This document shows positions 1 to 10,782 of a stretch of 64,000 nucleotides of DNA, piece after piece. The DNA lies in assembly GCA_001986395.2 (NCBI GenBank), contig MQVO02000010.1, forward strand, positions 806,001 through 870,000. Reading direction: 5' to 3'. The notes under the pieces are model-generated. The model ran no database searches, was not told the DNA's origin, and saw nothing but the letters and a program-made list of their open reading frames with translations. This DNA comes from Irpex lacteus (taxonomy: Eukaryota > Basidiomycota > Agaricomycetes > Polyporales > Irpicaceae). Position numbers and translations under genes: made by a program. The first letter of the stretch is position 1, and each line of letters starts with the position of its first letter.

Positions 1-108
1 TTGACGGACAGTGCATTTTACTACCACCGCACAGCGCACTTTACTAACGGGTAAGTGGGCTTCACAGACAGCGTCAGATCTACGCGCTATTCCGTCCTCA
101 GTGAGTCT

Positions 109-153
109 CCCCCAGGCAGAGTAGACACGTTCAACCTTCGGGGCTCAGAATCT
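109..153 (+). repeat. Dispersed short repeat, copy 1
   Basis: A segment running from CCCAGGCAGAGTAGACACG to CTTCGGGGCTCAG is repeated almost exactly at about 26620-26660. A shorter inverted match (ACTCTGCCTTGGGGAGACTA) lies near 57438-57457. It is probably a fragment of an uncharacterised dispersed element. Confidence 0.6.
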
Positions 154-172
154 CGTGTCTGCCTCCTCAGTT

Positions 173-330
173 ACTATGCTTTCTGGGGAGTTCGGAAACG
201 CTCGTTTTTGCGAACTCCCCAAACTCTCGCCTCCAATTGCAAGATGACCCCACACATTCGAACATGATATATGTTGTAGAGCACATGATGGCGCATCTTT
301 GGTTGTAAAATTTATAAAGATAAGAGATGA
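173..330 (+). repeat. Foldback repeat family, copy 1 (GGGGAGTTCG hairpin)
   Basis: A perfect 10-bp inverted repeat (GGGGAGTTCG ... CGAACTCCCC) with a 16-nt loop follows a TATGCTTT lead-in. A second copy near 32457-32600 has the same hairpin, the same lead-in and partly conserved downstream sequence (a GATATATGTT stretch). A partial match (GCTTTCTGGGGTGTTCGGAA) sits at about 16920. Probably a small non-autonomous element. Confidence 0.55.
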
Positions 331-1925
331 GGGAGGACGGTAATACCAGTAGTAAGGAGTGAGAGTGTTCCGAACACCCCAGAAAGCATAGTACTAGTCG
401 CGCTGGCACGCCGCGCGTCGACCTGTGTCGTCTCATCCCTTCTCACTTCCTCCATATCTGCACATGGCCTCTTTCTCAATTTCGGCCAAGCGATACCCGG
501 GCCCATACTCTGGACATAGCTCAATGTACGACTCCTTCAACCCCAGCTATCAAGAACAAGAATTTTTAGCTTGATCAGTGCCGCGGCCAAGATTGTCGTC
601 CTGAACGGTGGCGGCTGGCTTTCAGCAAGTTCATCGGTATGTGTCTCTCTACCGCCGTAGTTTAGCGCAACCGCTTTTCCTTTCTGGGTGTATGATTAGC
701 TCACCGACATTTGAGTTGATCTATGCGCTCGTTACGCGATTTGGCAGTTGGTAACCGCAGTAATAGCTAGTACTCATATCGGCATTGAGTACTCAGGACA
801 TACATTTCTCAAGGGATGTAGGAGACTACCTGATTACGGATACACTAAGATCTCCGTCAGGTTCTGTATCACGTAGGAACTGTACTACTAGTCGTACTCG
901 AGATGCAGCCGGCAGTTGACCGGAAATGGTGCAGTGACTTGGCCCGGCCCTGTAGTTTATGCGTAGTACATAGGTCATGCATATACCTATTTTAGCTTGC
1001 AATGCGATTATTATCATGGGTCTCATCAACATTGGGAGTGGCATGCGATGATATAAACTACATGTCTACTAATTTGTGTGCTGTAGCCAGTGTTGTTCTC
1101 CCGAGCAGTTACGCAACTACGGTTATGTGACCGTTTCATCAACCGAACTGATGACCGCTCTAGCGCCTCTCATTTCTCACCAAGCTTTCAGAGCGTTTGG
1201 GGCAGGATCGGCTCGGGAGGCCTGGGGACTCGTGAGTGCGCTGATCTTTGGGCATATTTTCAAGGGCGGCTATCAAGGTCGCGGTTCAGTCATTTCGCCG
1301 TTGACCAATAAGTTATAACTGAGGAACTTTAACCGGCGTTTTGACTGGAACTGAACTAAACCAGTCATCCCAGGTACAACACTGGCTGTAGCTACCATCT
1401 ACAGAGATGCGTGCTCACCGGACCCTTGCTACATGATGGGATTCCTGCTTGTCTGCGGTCAGTACGGGTGATGCAGCGTCAACCTATCTATCGGTTGTGT
1501 TCGAGCTGTTCCTGATGCACTGGCAGGCTACCCGTGGATCGATCAAATAACAGGGGCCAGAGAACCTGAGTTTCCTTTTCCTCTCAAGTTCTCCCATGAT
1601 TCTCCTATTCGAAGGTAAGCACAGTCGACCAATCATCGAGACGTTAGTATGTTTCCTGCGCACAGGGGTAGAAAAAGGCTGAATGGCTATCGGGATCCAT
1701 CTGGCGACCGATTACGGCAAGCAGCGGGGGCATTTCCCAGATACTCGCTGAAAGAGTTTACGTAACTCGCTCGTTTCTCATGCGGAACAAAGTTTGCATG
1801 TCTCCTCGCACATTAATGTTCCGTGATCTTTCCTGATATTCGATTATATGACCATTTATCCAGGTCAGCGATCCCTTTCGGAACTCGAGCGCGCTCTGGC
1901 CTGCTTTTGCCCCTCGTTAAGGGGG

Positions 1926-2328
1926 CAGTGGTCTCGAGACAGGACCCCTGACAATAGGCGGAGAGGCCAGATTCGACGCCGAAAGAAATTGTCCGGACTT
2001 GCCGTCGAGATTTTGACCAAAAATATCCAGATAGTATCTCGCCTCCGGGCGATTTCATAAGCGTCAACTACACAAATAAGGAGATTTTCAGATATTTTGA
2101 TCTCACCTCCGGTTTAGCGCCCTTTTGCGGGGCCTCGGGTGGCCTGAAGTTGCCCAAAGCGGGTGTCGAATGTCCGGATTGGTATCCAGCTTTGAACCTC
2201 AAGCACCTCCGGAGGGCTAAATTTTGTCCGGACGTATCCAGCCTCAGGTCCTCGAATTCGCAAATTTTGTCCGGATCAGTATCTGGCCTTCACGCCTAAG
2301 TATTGTCACGGGTCCTCTCGAGACTGAC
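1926..2328 (+). mobile_element. MITE-like element with imperfect terminal inverted repeats
   Basis: The left end (CAGT, GGTCTCGAGA, then GGACCCC and GACAATA) is mirrored at the right end (TATTGTCACGGGTCC, TCTCGAGACTG), giving terminal inverted repeats of about 25 bp with small gaps. The 400-bp interior is non-coding and repeats TTGTCCGGA several times. No clear target-site duplication was found, so superfamily is open. Size and ends fit a non-autonomous DNA transposon. Confidence 0.5.
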
Positions 2329-2633
2329 TCGGATGTCTGACTGATACAACCAGCTGTTCATCTGAGAATTATAGACTTTAGCCTCGAAAAGTATTGTTAT
2401 ATCCCGTTTATGGAACGTGTATTTGCGACCTGATGTCCATCAGGATGCTTAAAACGCATTAAGTAGACGCAAATCTGATGCTACGGCATATTCACAAATT
2501 ACCTCCATGGATTGGGATCTGAATAAAACGGGGTCTGAAGCGGCTGGTACATCTAACTAAGGACTGTTTCAGCCGCCGAGGATGACGTTCGAAACACAGC
2601 GACGGTATCTGCTGCTATAAATTGACAGCCGTA

Positions 2634-2678
2634 CCCCTCCCCTCCCCTCCCCTCCCCTCCCCTCCCCTCCCCTCCCCT
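2634..2678 (+). repeat. (CCCCT)9 microsatellite
   Basis: Nine uninterrupted CCCCT units, 45 bp. It lies about 145 bp upstream of the F-box start codon, so it may act as a polypyrimidine promoter tract; that role is inference. Confidence 0.9.
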
Positions 2679-2823
2679 TGTTCCCACATGATGGAGAAGT
2701 GCCAGGCAGATAATTCCAGGACGAACGACTCGAGGCCCGTGGATGCGACTTCAGCGCGTAACATCGCAGCAGTGTATGTCTTTTGGATTTTAATTCAGGA
2801 GTGAAAGTGACCGGTTCAAATAC

Positions 2824-4545
2824 ATGCCTACCATCATTAGCATACCGTTGAATGCTGGACTCACACCGCCGGAGACACAGATTAACGTGCTATTAAAACG
2901 TGTTGAACGCCTATCACACGTCAGGGGGTCTCTAAACGATGAATATAACTCTCTTTCATGGATCTGCAAGATGGACAATCATATCATTGCGGAGGTCCTG
3001 TCTCATTTCTACAACAACGTCACAGCTCCCATAAGATACGGCCCAGGTGGTCTCAAAACTGGCGGAACTTACTACGGGAATCCTTACAAGTGGATCACAG
3101 TGACTCAAGTCTGCCGCAAACTGAGGCGGATTGCACTCAATACCAAACAGCTTTGGGGTACCATCTGGATTACACGAAACTCCGAATGCGTCTCCGAGAT
3201 GCTCCATCGCTCCGGAACGTCAAATTTGATTGTGATCTGCCAGAACCGCATGAGACGTCCTGAACGCTATATTTTGGACCTCATTCTGGAAGCATTACCC
3301 AGAATCGAGCATTTCTACATGTATAACCCCCAAGCAATTGCTGTGAAAGATCGCCGGCATATAATGGACGCACCGCAGCTCCGTAGCCTCATAATATCAC
3401 TCCGGACCGCCGACCATGACCCCTCTAGCGATCAGTATATCCAGTATCACCTGGCTACTTGTTGTCTTCCGTCTCTTGAACGTTTGGAGATCCATATGTA
3501 TCGCTCCGTACTTGGGGATACGCTGTTTAGGCCAACGCTGAAACATTTGGTGCTGCGTGCGCCCCCTACAGATTCCGACATCGTCGGAGCATCGAATCGG
3601 CGTCCTAATGTCGCAACCCTCATCAGCGCTCTCAGGGATATGCCTCTTCTAGAGACCTTGGAGCTGGAATTCGTCTTCCAAGCGCCCAGCGAACAAGAAT
3701 GCGGCGGCGTGGCAGTTGTTCATCTGGAATACCTTCGCGAGCTTCGAGTTCTCTCCCAGCGTCCGCAATCGTGTGCAGAGTTCGTCGAACATATTTGCCC
3801 TCCAAACTTGGCGTGCATATTTGTACAGTGCGACGAGGGCAGCAAGTCCGAAACAAAGCGTATACTTGCTTTCATGCGTAGTGTATGTGACCGCTCCTTA
3901 AGGATCCGCACGATGGCTTATAACTGCCTTCATCACTCGAGCGCCTGGCATACAGAGATTCGAGGATGGGCAAACTTTCATGGAGCGCGGGATCTATATC
4001 GAGGGAATTTACCGCAGCCTTGCTTGGAGGTGTATCTTATATCCACCAACCGGAAGAAGGCAGAGTCGTTTACCCTGGGAATGGATGCAATGATTTCGGA
4101 CAGCCTGGAGTCTTTGGAAATAGCCGGTGATGAAGATGCTCTGCTCGCACGGACAGGACGGTGGAAGAACCAGATTACTGGACTTGGAAAGCTTCGGGAG
4201 CTATGTTTAGGTCAGGTGCCAAAGCAAGACGTCTTCGACCTGCTTGGAGTAGAGGTCAATGTTGGAGACAGGACGCCAAACAGTCGTAAGAAGGCGTTGG
4301 AGGTTGTTCCAGCTAGCAGATTGGCACTGCCTCATTTGCAGAAGCTATACCTGACCGACTGGTGCTCATCCACACGCGAAGAAAGCGCGCAGCATATGAA
4401 CAAACTGCAAGAAGTCATATACCTTCGGGAACGTGCTGGAATTGCATTGAAGACGCTGCTAATCCGTACGTGCGACGAAATTAGCGAAGAAGAGATTGGT
4501 TTATTGTATAAACTCATCAAAGATCTGTATATTGATTTCCCTTAG
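2824..4545 (+). CDS. F-box-like domain protein with degenerate leucine-rich region
   Basis: Intronless 573-codon frame. Residues about 45-115 look like the basidiomycete F-box-like domain: a hydrophobic IIAEVLSHF helix, then WITVTQVCRKLRRIAL and a closing LWGTI. The rest has spaced LRSLIIS, LERLEI, LKHLVLR, LETLELEF and LRELRVL segments, as in the irregular LRR tails of this expanded family. By family knowledge such proteins bring substrates to SCF (Skp1-Cullin-F-box) ubiquitin ligases in nucleus or cytoplasm; the substrate is unknown. The start is the first ATG of the frame, preceded by TAC, and no upstream exon is needed. There is no stop or frameshift, so it looks functional. The next gene is on the other strand, so they do not share a promoter. 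Confidence 0.85.
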   Translation: MPTIISIPLNAGLTPPETQINVLLKRVERLSHVRGSLNDEYNSLSWICKMDNHIIAEVLSHFYNNVTAPIRYGPGGLKTGGTYYGNPYKWITVTQVCRKLRRIALNTKQLWGTIWITRNSECVSEMLHRSGTSNLIVICQNRMRRPERYILDLILEALPRIEHFYMYNPQAIAVKDRRHIMDAPQLRSLIISLRTADHDPSSDQYIQYHLATCCLPSLERLEIHMYRSVLGDTLFRPTLKHLVLRAPPTDSDIVGASNRRPNVATLISALRDMPLLETLELEFVFQAPSEQECGGVAVVHLEYLRELRVLSQRPQSCAEFVEHICPPNLACIFVQCDEGSKSETKRILAFMRSVCDRSLRIRTMAYNCLHHSSAWHTEIRGWANFHGARDLYRGNLPQPCLEVYLISTNRKKAESFTLGMDAMISDSLESLEIAGDEDALLARTGRWKNQITGLGKLRELCLGQVPKQDVFDLLGVEVNVGDRTPNSRKKALEVVPASRLALPHLQKLYLTDWCSSTREESAQHMNKLQEVIYLRERAGIALKTLLIRTCDEISEEEIGLLYKLIKDLYIDFP

Positions 4546-5450
4546 AACTGAAACCATGGAGGTTTATGTTAGGATATCTGTTTGCGATCAGTGAATGGCC
4601 CAGGATGTGTCATGAGTTTTATTTGCCGTTCCCTCGGGCTGCACATATTACCAATACTAAGCTGCGAAGGTGAGTTGAACTGGGACGTTGGATTCCAGTC
4701 ATTTGTTCGTGTGTTCGTATAAGCCTGTGTGGCACGTTGAAGAATGGTCTGACAAGTCATCCAATCGAAGAGTTACATGCTCACGGGCGTCGAAAGTCAG
4801 GCGAACGGCGTATCGTGCCTCCACATCATGCCCAGAGGTTAAAAGTTCTTGTAAAGTTATAAAAAATACCCAAATATGTGATTTACAGCAAGACCAAAAA
4901 CGACAGACCTGAGCACGAAAAGATACAAACTCGGCAGGGGGCGGCATGTGGTGCAGGGACCCCAGACCACTCCTGCGCGCTTAGATGTTCAAAGCCCAGG
5001 AGTGCATCACATGTAAGGCTCGTGACGCGTGAGGTCTGACTCGGAAGCCTAATTGATATCTGTTGATTGCGAGCGGAACGAGTGGAAGACGTCGTTCATG
5101 CTGACCGTAAACGGCCGATGGGTGCTATAATAGCATATTGTACTCAATTTCACTTCACTGGTTCAATATGTTTAGGTGAGTATTGTGCACTACGAAAGCT
5201 TGTCCTCATGCTGGAATACTTACGAGCTCGTGCTTTGCTAAATGTTTGTGTGCTGTTGTTCTGTAACCTGAGCTGAACTGTTTTCATGCTTAAGGGCGAG
5301 TAACATAGTACAAGGCCCGGGTAAGAAGCCAAAAGGGGCGGGTGAGGTCAGGGCTACCCAGCCATAATATAGATGACAGTACTCCCTCTCAAGCTGTAGT
5401 GACTTGCGAAGAAGGACCCATTTATAGCACAGGCACTTAGCCTATAGCTA
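4546..5450. other. Intergenic spacer between convergent genes
   Basis: This is the shared 3' space of the F-box gene (plus) and the RBR gene (minus). Only short overlapping frames are present and no repeat shared with the rest of the window was noticed. Confidence 0.5.
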
Positions 5451-8140
5451 TTATATTACACCGTGGCATCCTCGCATGTGACGATAACAGTCTCTAGCAA
5501 CATCGAAGAAACTGAGACACTCCCAGCAAATGTGAGCATGGCAGTGAGCGCATGCTACATGCTTACACCCGTCTACCTTTTCAATCACAATCCTGCACGA
5601 GGGACACCTCTTGACGTCACGTCCAACAGACCACTTGTCGACCATGCGAAGGTCCTCATTCTCGGAATCCAAACAGCTTCTACCGTCATGATGTTTGACG
5701 TGGCACTTTCCGCATATTCGTATAAGGCATGAAGGACAGCGTAGTAGAGCGCCAACAGGAGGGTTGCGGTAAACGTGCGGGCAGTCCGGAGTGGGACAGT
5801 GGTGGAAGTCGGAAGGCCTAGACTGCCAGTGAATGTAGGCGAAGAAAGCGGCGCGTGCGACGTGGTGAAAGTCCTCCGACGATAACAAACTTTGTGCTAT
5901 CTTTAGAGAGATATGATCACTGCATTTTCCACTCCCTCCCATGCACAGCAGAGGAAACAGCCTTGTGTTGACAGCCGCGAGTAGATAGCTGATCAGGCAG
6001 CGTTTGCACCATGTATGGCCGCATTCCAGAGTAATAGGTGATGAGGCGCAGTCTATACAGATTGGGCATATGTAATCGCTGCAGGAATCCTGAGAATGTG
6101 TATGTTGCTGCCTTTCGCGTCCTACAATAGATGCGTGGTCTAACGTCTTAGTGGCATCCCAAACATGAAGAATCATCTCACCTGTGTTAACAACTACACT
6201 AGCTGGTACAACCTCCTGTTGGTGACAGAACCGATTAGCACTCTGTGTGAGATATATTGCACCGGGATCGACTGAACCTTTTGTAAGCTAATCTGCAATG
6301 CTCGCTCCTGTATAGCACCTCGTGCACCTTGGAGATGTCGTGAAGAACCCAACAGGCGTATGCAGGATTCTCTTTCTTCGATTCGTATGATTACCAAAGG
6401 GTTATTATGCGAGACACCAGAAATAAACATGGCCCCGGACTTGCCCAAGAAGTATGGGTCCCAAACAATTTGATCGCCAATCTTGATCACTTCTCCCTGC
6501 AAGATAACTTTCAACGATTTCTTGAGCTCCGCGAGCCCGGACAGCGTTGGTGCGCGGAGCCTAACGCGGACAAACCCGGTTTGCTTGCTATCGTCCGTGT
6601 AGAACTTGACGTGGCAGGGGGATGTAACATGGTCGCGTAGATCTTTCATGGCATCGTATAAGGCTTCGAATACCTGATTGGAAATCCTATAGGTAGCTGA
6701 AAAGGTGCGCCATACTTCCAGTTTTCCGTGGCCGAAACACAATTCACTGCCATGAAGGCTTTGATATGCACGGTCAGCTGCAGCTGGTGAGGCAAAGCGA
6801 GCCCAGCCGCGGATTTCTAGGTTTTTGTACGGTGGGGACATAACCGTGATTGATGTAAGCTCGCCGTGGGCCTCGAGCGCGGCTTGCAGATGATAGAGTG
6901 CAAAATTGAGAGAGGGATAATTCGGCCTGCTGCGCATCATGACTCCGTCATTGGACCCAAAAACATCGAATACATGGAGATCTGCATTTGGAGGGACACC
7001 GGAGAGCTTTACGGTATGTTTGCCAACACCAGGGGGACCTTGATGAATATTCGCTGCAAGTATTGAATCGCCTATGCGATATCCGGACGCTAATCTGACG
7101 GCGGTGTTCGCACGTTCGAGTGTCGAATATCCCAGGTAAGCATCCACGTAAGGCGTGGGGAACACAAGCATCACATCGCTATCGTGCACTATTTCTCTGC
7201 CCAATAAAGTAGACTCTTGCAAGGCGAGGCGGGCGGAGATTCGTGACTCGAACAACGTGGCTTCGTCCAAAGCAGCAGCAGCGATAGAAGCGCAACGCTG
7301 GTCGGCAAACGTGGCTTTTACCAGCACAGTGCGGTCTTTGTGGCCTTGTTTTGGTGAAATCCAAAGCCTCGTGATGGGTCCAAAGGGTGATAACGCATTC
7401 TTGACCTTTGATCGTGGGATATAGGAAGGCATATTATAGAGAATGAGAACGCGGGATTCAAACCCGGTCAACACATCTTGCACAGAAAATCCCGGCCCGA
7501 ATACAACGTCTGCGTAGTCGAAGAGGCGCAAAGACATTGTGATAGGTGACGCTGCAGCAAGATCTTTGACCCTCACGCATGTGAAGGCCTGGATTCATTT
7601 GTCAGAGTGCTTGAAGAAAACTCGAATCCAGAGCAATATTTACCTGAGTCGATTCAATTCCGGGTGGTAAAGTAGTCGCCCCCCTGTTCGCTTCCAAAAC
7701 TCCCGCCTCAGGTATCGTCGTCAAAACGGGCACGTTAACTGGGCTCGTATAACGGACCTGTCCTGCCGCTAACCTCGTACATTCCTCCGGCTCTACGTCA
7801 CGTAACTGTGTGCAGAATGGATCAGAGACTTGGGGCCGAAAGAGGTTTAGAAGCATACCATGATGTTATATTTGTTGCACTTCAACGTCGAGGGCTTTGG
7901 CTTATCCGTGTTAGTAGGACGACCTTTTCTACGAACATGCGGAAGGCTGGCGCCATTCGAGGCCTGCGTCTCAAGAGTCTTCAATGCAGACGTAGCATCG
8001 GAGTTGTTGCCTACGCTTGGCAGCGACGACGTTGTGTTTAACTTCGACAAATGGGATATGCGAGACATGGTTGCGTGAGTTGGCAGGAGGGCGCCATGCA
8101 AGACATTCCCAGTGTTGACGCGCAGCGTTGGCGCGCTCAT
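5451..8140 (-). CDS. RBR-type E3 ubiquitin ligase with RRM-like repeats
   Basis: Four exons, all joined in phase 0: 8140-7859, 7805-7644, 7588-6263 and 6215-5451, giving about 844 residues. Introns are 47-55 bp with GT-AG ends; the last contains GTGCTAATC as branch site. The N-terminus has a basic AT-hook-like RRKGRPTNTDKPK. Exon 3 holds two RRM-like folds (RNP-2-like VLILYNMP and VKLSGVPP; RNP-1-like RGWARFAS) and a further uncharacterised region. The C-terminal 200 residues are a full RBR module: RING1 (CPIC, CGHTWCKRC), IBR (CPTPDC, CPSC, CGKC) and RING2 (CPSC, then VDGCKHVAC). The GC Cys of RING2 matches the thioester cysteine of the RBR class, so catalysis looks possible. RBR enzymes take ubiquitin from E2 onto that cysteine, then to substrate. 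The RRMs suggest RNA or RNP targets (inference). Confidence 0.85.
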
Positions 8141-8869
8141 TGTGCCTTCATTGAGCTGGCGTCGGCCCCGTGCTGTGACCAGTGACCGCGTTACTATACT
8201 CAGTCCTAAAGCCTCTCGTTCAACGGAGAAGTGTGGATCAGTCCCACAGCTCGAAATTAGTTCAGTTCAGGTCGCAAAACACCAGTATATGAGTTTTTGA
8301 TAAAGCACGCCGGCGAGCTCGTATTCTAGCATGATACTTCGGGATGTGGATGACACACTGTCTTTGCGCATATTGAAATTTTTGGGGAGCAATAGCATCG
8401 AGGTAGCCTTTGCTATTCCGAAATAGTTTACTTCCCATTCATAGTTCAGTCAAGGGGTTGTCATGATAGCAGGGATCCAATGGAGTATCACGTGACGTAC
8501 TAGCATAAATACTTACTTACGGTGGCATGGGCGCTCCGACCGAGGATAAGAAACATAACTTACACCCAGTATTCACCGCTCAAACACGACCTCCCAGCAA
8601 TGTCTTACGCAACCCTAAAGATTCTGTCACCATGCGGGAAGCAGCGGGTGCGGCGGATCACGGATCAAAAAAGTCACCGATCGTCACGTGCAGGGAGGGG
8701 GTTTCCAGGGATAAGATACCCGATTTAGGAAATCGGAAATTGAGGAAATCGGAAATCGGAAAGTCCGCCGACCTAATGGTGCCTCGGCGACTTCCGACGT
8801 CGACTACAAAGCCTCAACGTTCAACGCTCAACATTCAACGCTCAACGTTCAATTCCCTCAGCCAAGAAC
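8141..8869. other. Intergenic region with short AAATCGG repeats
   Basis: This is a divergent spacer between the RBR gene and unknown gene copy A. Around 8722-8806 there are repeated AAATCGGAAA words and then a motif (CTAATGG, GCCTCGGCGAC, TCCGACGTC) that recurs near 19909-19945. CGTTCAACGCTCAAC repeats lie just before the copy A start. No gene is supported. Confidence 0.5.
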
Positions 8870-10514
8870 ATGTCAAAGGATACTCAAGATCTCATCGATT
8901 TCTTCCGCTGGACGCGCAAAAATCGGGGAGATATCTCTCGCGCGATCATACCGTTTTGTTATCTCTGGGTGCGTACCCCACCTCTCAGCACTCAACCCGG
9001 ATACTCGAATTGTCATCGATGTTTCAGGACAAGATGGTGGAAGATCTATCTATCTCGAGAGAAGAATTCAATGACGACTTGGCTCTTCCCCTTTGGGAGT
9101 TCGTTGCAGCACTTGCCGCACGCACCGACGAGATAAAGGCGCAGGAACGTCACAGACTCACCAGCAACGAAACCCTCCGAGAAGCACTTCAGGCCCTAGT
9201 CTCCAGATGGCGTGATTTGCCTGCCTTAAGCAATATCCACGATGTGGTTGAGTTTGGTTTTGACAACCTCTCCGCATATCTCCCGCCCGAATCAATGGAA
9301 GGAATGACTAACCGGAAGGCCAACCCGGATACAAAGCAACTGGGCGGGGAAGTACAGGTGCATGGCGGGGCCGTTTTCAAACCCGCCGAGTATAAAACGG
9401 TACATGCAATTTTTAGCGTATCTATCCGCACTGCTGATACCTATCATCTGGACGCTCGAAGCCCCCCCAGGAGAGTGTTGAGGTGGGTGCCATGAAATGA
9501 GTTTGGTTAGAGTTCGCCATATAGAAGACCATCTAAGCGTTTCACCGATCCTTTTCAGGGCACGGGGTCTAGGCGGAAGATGATGGAGAACAGTTTTGCA
9601 TCGGGTGTATGTTTCTAATAGTCTTGATGTTATTTCAAGCTGACCTTTCGTTTCCCGATCTTATCTGCTTTCTGGACTTTCTGCATACAGACCGCAATGT
9701 ATGCCGATAAGGTACTATCATGTAGCCAATCTATATGAAGCATATGATCTCAATGTCATTGCAGGGGCCGTCGCTGCCACGGGGTGTGGGGAGTAAAGTC
9801 AAAGGCCCGGAGGTAGGTTGACAGGTTAACAGAATAACCGCATGTAGATATTACAGCTAAGCTCTGCTCTTCCATCAGGTTCCTACTGCACGTATTGGCA
9901 GCATATCTCTAGAGGACAGCCACGACTTTGCCCAGCCACCTCTCAAGAGGGCCAAGACAGTTCCGTCTAAGACGCCTACCAAAGCTATGACCCATTCCGG
10001 TCACACCTACGGGGACAGTGGTACACCAATCACCTCGAGACAGCCTCCTAGCGTGTTTTTCCCTGCAGGCAATGATCGCAACCAAATTCCAAGCGCGCCC
10101 CGTACATCGCAGGATAGCGACCACAGCGGATGTATGGGTCAGGCCACGTCGCATGAGCAGTTGGCCGTGACAGCGCCTGCCTCCTCGAATCACTCCAAGG
10201 CATCATCTTCTGCTGTGATGGACTACAACGATGAGGGTATGTCCGTATATTTTATTATGATTATTGCTTACCTTTGATTGCCGACAGGCCTATCTCTCGA
10301 TGAAATGAAGCGTGTTTACCTGGAGGAGCGAGTGCACTCACTGAGCTCCGACATTCAAGGGATAAGAGTCCGTCAACATCTCGGGAGGTTGAAGCAAGAG
10401 GCCCTCCTACGGGCAAAAGAGGATGCCGAGGCAGAAGTGAAGGAATATTTGGAAGCGCAGGCGAATCAAGAAGTTACCACCCCACGCATGTTGCGTGAGA
10501 TGGGACTCGCATAA
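8870..10514 (+). CDS. Unrecognised nuclear-type protein, duplicated family 1, copy A
   Basis: I do not recognise this gene. A consistent seven-exon model is 8870-8968, 9028-9486, 9559-9606, 9691-9711, 9765-9812, 9879-10236 and 10288-10514, about 419 residues. Introns are 51-84 bp with GT-AG ends, and every junction keeps the frame. It starts MSKDTQDLIDFFRWTRKNRG and has an acidic/hydrophobic second exon. Exon 6 carries a basic PLKRAKTVPSKTPTK stretch that resembles a nuclear localisation signal, then a Ser/Thr/Pro-rich region. The C-terminal exon is probably helical or coiled-coil (LSLDEMKRVYLEERV, LKQEALLRAKEDAEAEVK). Copy B 32 kb away has the same exon plan, which strongly supports the model. 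Ten bases after the stop the sequence enters a Helitron-like 3' end, so this copy may have been moved or captured by such an element. Function unknown. Confidence 0.65.
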
Positions 10515-10524
10515 ACGCTTCATT

Positions 10525-10646
10525 ACAGCCAGAAGGCGCTTCGGCCAGCAGGGGTGGGCGCGGTATTTATTCTTCTCTGTCGCCGTGATAAACACCCTTC
10601 GTATCTTCTCATTTGACTTCCCGTGCAGTGCACGGGTGATTGCTAG
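10525..10646 (+). mobile_element. Helitron-like 3' terminus, copy 1
   Basis: A 17-bp stem-loop (CCCGTGCAGTGCACGGG, 10620-10636), six spacer bases and then CTAG followed by T match the Helitron 3' rule: hairpin, short spacer, CTRR, insertion before T. The 75 bp upstream (GGCGCGGTATTTATT, TCTCTGTCG) are shared with ends at 51297 and 54659. Upstream of that is part of the GCGCTTCGGCCAGCAG hairpin. No Rep/helicase gene is seen, so any element here is non-autonomous. Confidence 0.65.
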
Positions 10647-10751
10647 TACAAAATAATATCATAGCTATGTAGATATATAAAATATTTGTTACAAATATGT
10701 TTTCCCAGATATTAAGTAATAGGGATTTTATCAATCAAATTATATCAGGAA

Positions 10752-10782
10752 TCGTACTTGCCGCTTGTCGGCCTGCTCAAAA
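10752..10782 (+). repeat. SINE-like fragment (31-bp shared block)
   Basis: Thirty-one bases starting TCGTACTTGCCGC and ending GCCTGCTCAAAA are identical at 31701-31731, where they directly follow the ACTCAGCAGCGC box of a tRNA-like repeat. Confidence 0.55.

Larger units (their letters stand above)
1..2633. other. Repeat-rich intergenic stretch, no supported gene
   Basis: All open frames here are short (under 90 codons), overlap on opposite strands and show no recognisable protein motif. The stretch is a patchwork of repeat fragments listed separately: a shared 45-bp motif, a foldback copy and a MITE-like element. I see no gene in it. Confidence 0.6.

Noticed and set aside
2622..2804. A proline/serine-repeat peptide upstream of the F-box gene
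   Set aside because: It is the translation of the (CCCCT)9 microsatellite.
8527..9495. A single 322-codon gene overlapping copy A
   Set aside because: The frame is open only because intron 1 happens to lack a stop. The conserved ATG at 8870 plus splice sites, repeated in copy B, gives a better protein.
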